Shown here: positions 52,996 to 60,491 of the stretch, piece by piece
How positions within the stretch are numbered: the stretch's first letter is position 1
Layout of the letters: each line of letters begins with the position of its first letter
NCBI GenBank assembly: GCA_020161835.1
Contig: JAIUNL010000002.1
Location: forward strand, 1 to 64,000
Direction of reading: 5' to 3'
DNA length: 64,000 nt
Source of the DNA: Bacteroidota bacterium
GTDB taxonomy: Bacteria > Bacteroidota > JABWAT01
Position numbers and translations under genes: made by a program
The notes under the pieces: generated by a model
The model's database searches: none
Seen by the model: the letters and a program-made list of their open reading frames with translations, nothing else
What the model was told of the DNA's origin: nothing

Positions 52996-53612
52996 TTCAG
53001 AACTTCCATCAGAATGAGATTCCCGGTCTTGTACGAAATTGACACTTCCCCACCTTCTGCCTGATTGAGTGTGCCATTTCTGACACCAAGGGAAAGTGTA
53101 TCGTCAGTCAACGGCCATTTTAGTCCGGTTGTAGTAATACCCGTTGCGGTTGGAATCGGAATGAGTGAAAGGATGGTTCCGGCAGGAAAATCACTTTTAA
53201 AATCAGCAGGAATCCGGTAAACATGGTGAAGATTGGATTTGAGAATGACAGGCAAATCACTTCCAACCCGGATGAGTGAAGACATATTTCCGATGGAGTG
53301 ATCAATTCTGAGACCCAGGGCACCCCAAATAATTATTTTCTCAGGGTTGTAAGTTCTGCAGAAACTGAGCACTTTTTCAAAGTCAGTCGTTTCCTGATCT
53401 TCGATTTTTACCTGTTCAACCGTTTCAAACCGGATGAGAACCTCTGGCCGGACAGAATCAAAATCGCCGATAATCACATCGGGAACCAACCCAAACTCTG
53501 AAGCTGTATTTGCCCCACCATCCGCACAAATAAATAAATCAGAAGCAAACAAATCTGACCGGAACCGTTCACGATCTGGTTGTTCGCCATTGCAGAGTAC
53601 AATTATTTGCAT
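52992..53612 (-). CDS. thiN: Thiamine pyrophosphokinase
   Basis: A 206-residue enzyme transferring pyrophosphate from ATP to thiamine. Family motifs are IVLCNGEQPDRERF, LFICADGGANTASEFGLVPDVIIGDFDSV, the DQETTDFEKVL strip and WGALGLRIDHSIGNM. The C-terminal beta domain has TGITTTGLKWPLTDDTLSLG. The GTG at 53627 is within a hairpin; the ATG at 53612 gives the family N-terminus. It is first in an operon with the symporter. It directly follows a small intrinsic-terminator-like hairpin. I looked for a TPP riboswitch upstream and saw none. Confidence 0.9.
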   Translation of the reverse strand: MQIIVLCNGEQPDRERFRSDLFASDLFICADGGANTASEFGLVPDVIIGDFDSVRPEVLIRFETVEQVKIEDQETTDFEKVLSFCRTYNPEKIIIWGALGLRIDHSIGNMSSLIRVGSDLPVILKSNLHHVYRIPADFKSDFPAGTILSLIPIPTATGITTTGLKWPLTDDTLSLGVRNGTLNQAEGGEVSISYKTGNLILMEVLK

Positions 53613-53615
53613 AAA

Positions 53616-53636
53616 TGAAAAAGCCACTTTCGTGGC
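53616..53636 (-). terminator. Compact hairpin plus T-run directly before thiN
   Basis: On the minus strand GCCAC-GAAA-GTGGC (53636-53623) is a 5-bp GC-rich stem with a stable GNRA loop, followed at once by TTTTTC. It ends 4 bp before the thiN ATG. It could terminate transcription from upstream or act as an attenuator for thiN and the symporter. Confidence 0.5.
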
Positions 53637-53883
53637 AGATTAAATGATAAATATTTGGTGACCTGTGATATGTGGTCTGTGACCGGTATTTCGTCACCCG
53701 TCCCACAAAGAAAGGGCACATCGTCCCTCGATACAATTTTTCACTTTGTGAAAAATCACTCGGGATGACAAGCGCAGTGACCTTTATTTACAATTTCAGG
53801 TAAACCGTACCTGGTTTTTGTGACCCGTAATATGTGACCCGTGACCAGTATTTCGTCCCCGGTCACTTGTCCCTTGTCACCGG
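53628..53883. repeat. Intergenic repeats between bcp and thiN
   Basis: A hairpin element at 53721-53770 (TCGTCCCTCGAT..., central TTTTTCACTTTGTGAAAAA) is the inverted copy of the element between the two duplicated blocks at 31962-32013. GTGACC/GGTCAC-rich direct repeats (TGTGACCCGTAATATGTGAC type) flank it. No gene. Confidence 0.75.
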
Positions 53884-54348
53884 CTATAAAGTTTTCAAAT
53901 CTTCCAGGATTTCCTTGGCGTGATCTTCAGGTTTAACCTTCGGATAGGTTTTCAGAATCTTACCGGTTTCGCCGATAATAAAGGTTGATCTGAAAATTCC
54001 CAGGTACTTCCGGCCATACATAGATTTTTCACCGTAAGCACCAAACGCTGACGAAAGTTCATTGTTTACATCGGCCCAAAGCGGAAAATTCAGATTGTAT
54101 TTTGAAATAAATTTTTCATGTTTTTTTTCATCATCACCTGAAACGCCGATTACCTGAATTCCGGCAGCCTTCAAATCAGCCTGTTCATCACGGAAACTGC
54201 AGGCTTCCTTTGTGCAACCCGGAGTGTCATCTTTTGGATAGAAATACAAAACCACTTTTTTCCCGGCCAGACTTTTCAGGGAAACAGGTTTTCCATCCTG
54301 GTCATTCACAACGATATCAAGGGGGGCCAGATCACCAACTTTAAGCAT
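53884..54348 (-). CDS. bcp: Thioredoxin-dependent thiol peroxidase (Bcp/PrxQ)
   Basis: A 154-residue peroxiredoxin that reduces hydroperoxides with electrons from thioredoxin. The active site YPKDDTPGCTKEACSFRD contains peroxidatic Cys45 and resolving Cys50, the classic PrxQ arrangement. IGVSGDDEKKHEKF and TFIIGETGKI also fit. A TTG three bases upstream is in frame; the ATG at 54348, with GGAG before it, is preferred. It is apparently monocistronic. It indicates some oxidative exposure despite the ferredoxin-dependent oxidoreductases. Confidence 0.95.
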   Translation of the reverse strand: MLKVGDLAPLDIVVNDQDGKPVSLKSLAGKKVVLYFYPKDDTPGCTKEACSFRDEQADLKAAGIQVIGVSGDDEKKHEKFISKYNLNFPLWADVNNELSSAFGAYGEKSMYGRKYLGIFRSTFIIGETGKILKTYPKVKPEDHAKEILEDLKTL

Positions 54349-54462
54349 CAATTTCTCCGTAATTTATATAATGATTTGTTAGAAATGAAAAACAACCGGG
54401 TAAGCTGATTGTCATCCCATTCCCACAAAACACTTCATTCCCAATTTAGATTCCAGCAAACT

Positions 54463-55584
54463 TTATTCCTGAATCACCAAACCGGATTCTGCATCAAAAA
54501 AGTGAAGCTTGCCGGTATCAAATCCGATCGGAAGCACCATTCCTGGTGTTGGAATCGTTCGGATTGCAGAACGGGAAACCATGGCAGTTCCTGCTGTTCC
54601 GGTCAATGCTGAATTCAGGTAAATGAATACTTCGTTGCCCATGGGTTCAACCACTTCAACAAGTGCCTGTCCTTTGACCATCGACTCACTTTCCTGGAAG
54701 GAAACGTGAATATCTTCCGGGCGGATACCGAGAACAACTTTTGACCCGATTTTGGATTTGAAAATGGCGGGAAGTGAATCGGGCAAATGGAGATCAAGAT
54801 CACCGGACTCTTCTTTGAACCTGATTTCATTATCAACAACGGCAAGCTTTCCTGTAATAAAATTCATGGCCGGCGAGCCGATAAATCCCGCAACAAACCG
54901 ATTGACAGGTTTGGTATACAGGTGAAGCGGAGTATCAATCTGCTGAACGAATCCATCTTTCATCACCGTAATCCGGTCACCCATGGTCATGGCTTCAACC
55001 TGATCGTGGGTCACGTAAATCATAGTAGCTTCGAGGCGTTTGTGAAGTTTTGAGATTTCAGTACGCATCTGAACCCGCATCTTGGCATCGAGATTTGAAA
55101 GCGGTTCATCAAAAAGAAAAACTTTTGGTTTTCTGACGATCGCACGGCCTACCGCAACCCGTTGTCTTTGTCCGCCTGAAAGGGCTTTGGGCTTACGATC
55201 CAGATAGTCAGTTAAACCTAAAATTTCGGCAGCATCATGAACCCGTTTTTTGATTTCATCTTTGCTGAAACTTCTGAGGGTGAGTCCGAATGCCATATTT
55301 TCAAAAACGGACATGTGGGGATAGAGGGCATAATTCTGAAAAACCATGGCGATATCACGATCTTTTGGCGAGACATCGTTCATCAGCGCACCATCAATGT
55401 ACAATTCGCCCGAGGTGATGGTTTCAAGTCCGGCAATCATGCGGAGGGTTGTTGATTTCCCGCATCCGGAAGGACCAACCAGAACCATGAATTCTTTGTT
55501 GGCGACTTCAATATTGACATCTTTAACAGCGTAAACGCCATTTTCATATTGCTTGCTGATTTTTTTCAGGACGACTTCAGCCAT
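54463..55584 (-). CDS. Sugar ABC transporter ATPase, UgpC/MsmX/MalK type
   Basis: A 373-residue ATPase. The nucleotide-binding domain has Walker A GPSGCGKSTTLRMIAG, Q-loop FQNYALYPHMSV, signature LSGGQRQRVAVGRA, Walker B VFLFDEPLSNLD and H-loop VTHD. A C-terminal TOBE/OB regulatory domain follows (VLGIRPEDIHVS ... VVEPMGNEVFIYLN). This architecture serves carbohydrate importers. No permease or binding-protein genes lie nearby, so it may be a shared ATPase like MsmX. It sits 53 bp downstream of aroA on the same strand. Confidence 0.92.
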   Translation of the reverse strand: MAEVVLKKISKQYENGVYAVKDVNIEVANKEFMVLVGPSGCGKSTTLRMIAGLETITSGELYIDGALMNDVSPKDRDIAMVFQNYALYPHMSVFENMAFGLTLRSFSKDEIKKRVHDAAEILGLTDYLDRKPKALSGGQRQRVAVGRAIVRKPKVFLFDEPLSNLDAKMRVQMRTEISKLHKRLEATMIYVTHDQVEAMTMGDRITVMKDGFVQQIDTPLHLYTKPVNRFVAGFIGSPAMNFITGKLAVVDNEIRFKEESGDLDLHLPDSLPAIFKSKIGSKVVLGIRPEDIHVSFQESESMVKGQALVEVVEPMGNEVFIYLNSALTGTAGTAMVSRSAIRTIPTPGMVLPIGFDTGKLHFFDAESGLVIQE

Positions 55585-55637
55585 AAACGACCTCTTGGAA
55601 TTTGTTTTTGGAGGGTATTATCCAAAAACAGGATGAC

Positions 55638-56924
55638 TCATGGAGTTCCGGCCAGGATTTCCCAGAATGCCGGATAGGATATCTTTACACATTCAGAATT
55701 TTGAATCAGGGTTTCACCTTCGGCACGAAGTGCGGCAATGGCAAAACTCATGGCGATACGGTGATCGTGGAAAGTTTCGATGGAAGCACCTTTGAGTTTT
55801 CCGGTTCCGGTAATTTTCAATCCGTCAGGAAAATCTACTGCTTCACCGCCCATGGCTTTGATTCCCTGAACCATGGCTGCAATCCGGTCACATTCTTTAA
55901 CACGGAGTTCTTCAGCACCACGAATTTCAGTTTCACCTTCTGCATAAGCTGCAGCAATACATAAAATCGGAATTTCATCAACCAAACTTGGAATAATATC
56001 ACCAGAAAGATGGATGCCTTTCAATTGGGCAGATCGGACTTCAAGCGTTCCAACCGGTTCTTTCTGGCATTCTCCGGTTTGGGTAATGGTGATATCTGCA
56101 CCCATTTGCTTCAAAGCTTCAACAAATCCGATCCGGGTCGGATTTAAAAGCACATTTTCAATTCTCACATAAGTATCCGGCAAAATGGATCCGGCAACAG
56201 CCCAAAATGCAGCGGAAGACGGATCACCGGGAACCGTAATATCCGGAAGGTCAAAATCATGATCGGCGGAGGATTCCGTCACAAACAACCCATCTTTTTC
56301 ATAAGTGGTCAGATTCAGCATCCGTTCTGTGTGATCACGTGTTTTTACTTTTTCACGGACGATGGTTTTTTCTTTGGTATAAAGTCCGGCAAGAAGAATA
56401 CAGGATTTTACCTGTGCGGAAGAAATTTCCATCAGGTAATCAATCCCGAAAATCTTGGGCGAGCCATGAATTTTGATGGGAGCACGACCGTCATTTACCG
56501 ATTCAATTGAGGCACCCATTTGGGTCAGGGGTTTGATAATCCGGTTCATGGGTCTTTTCCGGATGGAAGCATCGCCGGTGAGTTCAGAAACAAAGGGTTG
56601 AGCAGCAAGAATTCCGCTCATCAGCCGGATGGTTGTTCCGCTGTTTCCTACATCCAGAACGCCGTTAAAAACAGTAAATCCTTTTCTTCCAACGCCTTTA
56701 ACTTCCCAGATTTCACCTTTTTTGCGGATGGCAACACCCAACTGAGCCAAAACCGACCGGGTTGACATGGGATCAGCAGCTTCTGAAAGTCCTGAAATAT
56801 GGGTTGTTTGCTTTTTAAGGGCGGCGAACATGAGCGCACGGTGAGAAATGGATTTATCACCGGTCAGAAAAACCGTCCGGTGAAAGTTATTGCGGGGAGT
56901 TATGGTAGTCGTTGACAAATTCAA
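55638..56924 (-). CDS. aroA: 3-phosphoshikimate 1-carboxyvinyltransferase (EPSP synthase)
   Basis: A 428-residue shikimate-pathway enzyme joining shikimate 3-phosphate and phosphoenolpyruvate. Motifs are GDKSISHRALMFAAL, GNSGTTIRLMSGILA, a KRPMNRIIKPLTQMGA segment, DITVPGDPSSAAFWAVA, RVKECDRIAAM and TFHDHRIAMSFAIAAL. No ATG or GTG lies at the proper N-terminus; the frame opens with TTG at 56924, and the protein's conserved part starts about 14 residues later, so TTG is the probable start. No other aro genes are adjacent. It probably shares a transcript with the ABC ATPase. Confidence 0.94.
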   Translation of the reverse strand: MNLSTTTITPRNNFHRTVFLTGDKSISHRALMFAALKKQTTHISGLSEAADPMSTRSVLAQLGVAIRKKGEIWEVKGVGRKGFTVFNGVLDVGNSGTTIRLMSGILAAQPFVSELTGDASIRKRPMNRIIKPLTQMGASIESVNDGRAPIKIHGSPKIFGIDYLMEISSAQVKSCILLAGLYTKEKTIVREKVKTRDHTERMLNLTTYEKDGLFVTESSADHDFDLPDITVPGDPSSAAFWAVAGSILPDTYVRIENVLLNPTRIGFVEALKQMGADITITQTGECQKEPVGTLEVRSAQLKGIHLSGDIIPSLVDEIPILCIAAAYAEGETEIRGAEELRVKECDRIAAMVQGIKAMGGEAVDFPDGLKITGTGKLKGASIETFHDHRIAMSFAIAALRAEGETLIQNSECVKISYPAFWEILAGTP

Positions 56925-57039
56925 ACCCTTTTTTTAATTCAACCTGGTTCCGTGGGGACGAAAACCTTTGTCTAAAAAGATACTCATCCCACAGAATCAA
57001 ATCAAACCGGGGCCGGAATAAAAAAGCAGCAGGAAGTTT

Positions 57040-58065
57040 TCAGTCTTTAATACAACGGATTGGAAGACCCAAACTTGGGCTGAATTCGTTAAAAACACGG
57101 GTCACGATATATCCGATGGATACAGTTTTATTTTCCTCGTATTCATTCAATGTTGACGTCCACATTGAAGTACCAAGACCGTAATTTCCGGTTCCGCAAA
57201 AAGCAACATTTTCAGAAAAAAATCCTAACCGGTCTATTCCATCAAAACTACGGGCAGAAAATCCACTGGAATTCAAATTTGTCAGGTCAAATAACCAACC
57301 GTCCTTACTATCCATAAAAAGTTTAATTCCTGCTTCTTTTTCACCACCGAGAGAATTTATCAAGTTTTCCCATTCAGTTGATGTTGGAATATGCCAGCCT
57401 TCAGGAGCAAGATTACGGGAATCATTCACAGCTTCATTGTTATATAAATATCCAACACGATTTGAAACATTTTCTTTTTTAAATTTAACTGAACAGAATG
57501 CACCGGATTGCTTTGAATTCCAGTCTTCCTGATTTTCAACTTCACTTATTTTTTCGCCAGTACGATAACGTGTTGTTTTCAGATTCTCAGCCATCCACCA
57601 TTGATCGCCAATTTTCACGGTTACATAAATATTTCCATCACGATCGGTGACGGTACCTGTTTCTATATTTTCATTCAGCGTTTTAAATGTTTCAGATGCA
57701 CCATAGGCAGTTCCGGCATTTGTCGTTGCATAAGCTCTTAAATAATAAAGGGTTCCCGGTTTTAAATCAGATAAGTAATTGAAAAAGATTCTGGCTCCGT
57801 TTACAGCAATTTGTCTGGAATCAGAAATAGTCGGGTCTTTTTTGGTTGAATAACAAACACCACGTTCTTTAATTGCAGAACCGCCATCATCCGATACATC
57901 ACCCCCAGTGTAAGCATTTACTGCAGAAATACCTGTAACCGGATTTGTTGTCACCGTTGCAAGCTTCTGTGGAGTTTCCTGCGAAACAATTGAGTTATTC
58001 CCATTGTCGTTGCATGAAAAAAGCAGAAAAACGAGCGAAATAGTTGAGAGTGAGGTGAGTTTCAT
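57040..58065 (-). CDS. FISUMP-domain lipoprotein with fibronectin-like repeat
   Basis: A 341-residue surface lipoprotein. The leader MKLTSLSTISLVFLLFSC has a lipobox. A fibronectin/Ig-like segment (about 35-130) has GGDVSDDGGSAIKERGVCYS and LKPGTLYYLRAYATTNAG. The Fibrobacter succinogenes major paralogous domain spans about 140-341: GNIYVTVKIGDQWWMAENLK, GYLYNNEAV, APEGWHIPTSTEWENLINSL, SGFSARSF and the terminal LPIRCIKD. Such proteins are abundant in Bacteroidota and Fibrobacterota and are thought to be surface-exposed. A GGAG supports the start. It is monocistronic. Confidence 0.88.
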   Translation of the reverse strand: MKLTSLSTISLVFLLFSCNDNGNNSIVSQETPQKLATVTTNPVTGISAVNAYTGGDVSDDGGSAIKERGVCYSTKKDPTISDSRQIAVNGARIFFNYLSDLKPGTLYYLRAYATTNAGTAYGASETFKTLNENIETGTVTDRDGNIYVTVKIGDQWWMAENLKTTRYRTGEKISEVENQEDWNSKQSGAFCSVKFKKENVSNRVGYLYNNEAVNDSRNLAPEGWHIPTSTEWENLINSLGGEKEAGIKLFMDSKDGWLFDLTNLNSSGFSARSFDGIDRLGFFSENVAFCGTGNYGLGTSMWTSTLNEYEENKTVSIGYIVTRVFNEFSPSLGLPIRCIKD

Positions 58066-58368
58066 TTTTAACTCCGGTAGTTCAGGATTTGATTAATCCA
58101 ATTTCACATTTTAAAACATCAATGTCAATATGACCCAAAAGCAAAACCATTTACAAGAAATTCAATTCTTAACCGGTACCCCGTACAGCGTACAGCGTAC
58201 CACGTAAAGCGTTTCCCTTTTTCCTACTTACCACCCCGAAAGTGTTCGGGATCTTCGTTGCACTTCGACTTATCTCTTACCACCCGGAAGTGAATTCGGG
58301 ATCTTCGCTTCGCTCGACTTGTCACCTGTTTTTTGTTCCCATTCCCCTTTTTGCTATTTTTGCCACCT
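58066..58368. repeat. Intergenic repeats before the M61 peptidase gene
   Basis: Direct GTACAGCGTAC-like repeats (58184-58200) are followed by two related GGGATCTTCG...CTCGAC/TTCGAC units at about 58228-58272 and 58284-58320. These are partial TTCGA family elements also seen at 12.7 and 50.1 kb. The end of the interval is the promoter of the downstream gene. No gene is seen. Confidence 0.7.
58332..58362 (+). promoter_or_regulatory. Perfect Bacteroidota-type promoter (TTTG-N19-TATTTTTG)
   Basis: TTTG at 58332-58335, a 19-bp spacer and TATTTTTG at 58355-58362 match the TTTG/TAnnTTTG consensus exactly. The ATG of the M61 peptidase starts only 6 bp after the box, so the mRNA should be leaderless or nearly so. 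Confidence 0.6.
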
Positions 58369-60129
58369 ATGAAAAAATCCATCTTATCTTTTTTGCTCTC
58401 CATGACTGCAACCCTTTCCTTCGGAAAAACCGAAACTGAAATCAAATATCGTCTCAGTTTTGAAGAACCCAATTCCCATCTTATGGTGGTCAGTGTTTCG
58501 GTTTCCGGACACGGGAAATCTGAACTCGATTTCGTTCTTCCATCCTGGCGTCCGGGTCGGTATGCAATCCAGAATTATTCCCGTCTCGTTCAGGAAGTTT
58601 CTGCTTTTGATGATCAGAACAAGCCGATTCCGGCTAAAAAAATCAACAAGGACACGTGGCGGATTTCAATTTCCAAAAATCAGCCGGTTACGTTTTCTTA
58701 TAAATTTTACGCCAACATTCTCGACGCCGGATCTACGCTTTACAATGAGGAAGAAATCTACTTCAACGGATCCAATTTGTTTGTTTATGTGGATGGATTC
58801 AAACATTCCCCGGTTTCTCTCACCATTGATTCACCCAAAGACTGGAAGACCGCAACTGCCCTGAAAAGAAATCCGGATGGGTCATTTGTTTCAGCCAATT
58901 ATGATGACTTTATTGATTGCCCGACGATTATCAGCCCAACTATCCAGCATCATGTGGTCACCGTCAGGAACATTCCGTTTCACATCTGGATTCAGGGAAA
59001 AACAAACGGGAATATTCTTGCTTTGGGTGAATCAATTTCGAAAATAGCTGAATCCCAGCTTGAATTCTGGGATGGAATTGTCCCCTTTTCAGAATTTCAT
59101 TTTCTCTATCATTTTGTTGATTACCGGAACGGACACGGCGTAGAACATGCCACCAGTACGTCAATGGTTTTGGGTCCGCTCACTGATATGCCTGATTCGA
59201 ATAATTTCAAAAGTGCACTGGGAACCACTTCCCATGAACTTTTCCATGCCTGGAATGTGAAAAAACTGATTCCGGCTGACCTGGTCCCCTATGATTTTAC
59301 CAAAGAGCAATATTCTGACTTATTCTGGTTTGTTGAAGGTTTTACCAGTTACTTTGACCTGTACCTGAATTATAAAGCCGGGATTTTAACGGAAGCTGAA
59401 CTTTTCGCCGATTTTGCCAATCAGTTTCGTATTCAGGAACTCACTCCCGGCAATAAAATCACGTCCCTTTCTGAATCCTCTTTTGATTCCTGGCTATACG
59501 GATATGCTTCTGACGGAAACCGGAATAAACCCATCAGTTTTTATGGAAAAGGTGAAATTGTTGGCTTTTTGATGGATTTGAAAATCAGATCAGCAACAAA
59601 CGGGAAAAAGCAACTTCGTGATGTGATGCTTCAGCTTTACCGGGAAACCGTACCTTCCGGAAAAGGATACACCAAAGCAGATTTGCTCCGGATTTTAAAA
59701 TCAGTTTCAGGTGAAGATTTCCAACCTTTTTTCACAGAATACATTGATGGCGTCACTCCCCTTCCGTATGAAAAACTGCTTGCCGGTTTTGGACTTTCAC
59801 TCGAAAAAGAACCAGCTCCAGCCACTTTCAGGACAGCTGCCGGTTTGGATTTAAGCCGCCAGAACAAACAATGGGTTGTGACCAACGTCAGACCCGGAAG
59901 TCCGGCTTTAAAAGCAGGTTTGGATATTGGCGATGTGATTAAAGGAACCGAAACGGAACCTATCCCCGATACGGAAATTGATCCATGGCTCGAAAAAGTG
60001 AAGACAAACGACTCAGTCACACTCGAATTCACCCGTTCCGGCGAAACCCGGATTGCAAAACTTGAGAACCTGGATCCGGTTCATTATTCCTATAAAATTT
60101 CCTGGAAAGAATCAGGGAAGAGTTTTTAA
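58369..60129 (+). CDS. M61 family glycyl aminopeptidase-like protease with PDZ domain
   Basis: A 586-residue exported peptidase. The signal peptide is MKKSILSFLLSMTATLSFGK. An N-terminal beta domain has VLPSWRPGRYAIQNYSRLV. The catalytic domain has zinc motif TSHELFHAWNVKKL (His about 288 and 292) and Glu in WFVEGFTSYFD. A C-terminal PDZ-like domain spans about 475-560 (VTNVRPGSPALKAGLDIGDVI). In this family the enzymes release N-terminal glycine or alanine. The frame opens upstream at 58333, but the signal peptide and promoter position fix the ATG at 58369. It lies in a peptidase pair with the DPP IV gene downstream. Confidence 0.92.
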   Translation: MKKSILSFLLSMTATLSFGKTETEIKYRLSFEEPNSHLMVVSVSVSGHGKSELDFVLPSWRPGRYAIQNYSRLVQEVSAFDDQNKPIPAKKINKDTWRISISKNQPVTFSYKFYANILDAGSTLYNEEEIYFNGSNLFVYVDGFKHSPVSLTIDSPKDWKTATALKRNPDGSFVSANYDDFIDCPTIISPTIQHHVVTVRNIPFHIWIQGKTNGNILALGESISKIAESQLEFWDGIVPFSEFHFLYHFVDYRNGHGVEHATSTSMVLGPLTDMPDSNNFKSALGTTSHELFHAWNVKKLIPADLVPYDFTKEQYSDLFWFVEGFTSYFDLYLNYKAGILTEAELFADFANQFRIQELTPGNKITSLSESSFDSWLYGYASDGNRNKPISFYGKGEIVGFLMDLKIRSATNGKKQLRDVMLQLYRETVPSGKGYTKADLLRILKSVSGEDFQPFFTEYIDGVTPLPYEKLLAGFGLSLEKEPAPATFRTAAGLDLSRQNKQWVVTNVRPGSPALKAGLDIGDVIKGTETEPIPDTEIDPWLEKVKTNDSVTLEFTRSGETRIAKLENLDPVHYSYKISWKESGKSF

Positions 60130-60167
60130 ATTTTGGGAACACTTTTCGGACGGTTGATAACCTGGCT

Positions 60168-60424
60168 GTCATCCCGGACTTGATCCGGGATCCAGTATTT
60201 GGGCTGTCATTCATGTTCTTTCATGGCAGGAAAGACAACTTCGCAGGGGGATGGATCCCCGTCTTCACGGGGATGACAACATCGATGCTTTTTAGCAATT
60301 CAAAAAATTGCTGTCATCCCGGACTTGATCCGGGATCCAGTATTTTTGCTGTCTTTCATGTTTATTCAGGGCTGGAAATACAACTTCGCAGGGGGATGGA
60401 TCCCGGATCAAGTCCGGGATGACA
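60168..60424. repeat. Tandem pair of BIME-like inverted doublets
   Basis: Four palindromic copies are arranged as two consecutive doublets: forward 60168-60199 with reversed 60251-60278, then forward 60313-60344 with reversed 60396-60424. Both doublets have a 51-bp spacer, and the spacers are related (GCTGTC-T-TTCATGTT and ACAACTTCGCAGGGGG). The reversed copy of the first doublet has a different stem (CCCCGTCTTCACGGGG) with complementarity preserved. No gene lies in the 60130-60491 gap; frames across it are translated repeat. Confidence 0.9.
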
Positions 60425-60491
60425 ACCAACAGAAACAATATAATATCCGGTTAAAACCAAAACTCTTTTTACCTAGTTAAGATAAATCCTT

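Noticed and set aside
53628..53700. TPP riboswitch upstream of thiN
   Set aside because: No CTGAGA or conserved thi-box pattern is visible on the minus strand; only repeats and a short hairpin.
60180..60422. Plus-strand ORF with HPGLDPGSS segments
   Set aside because: It is composed of repeat copies between two peptidase genes.
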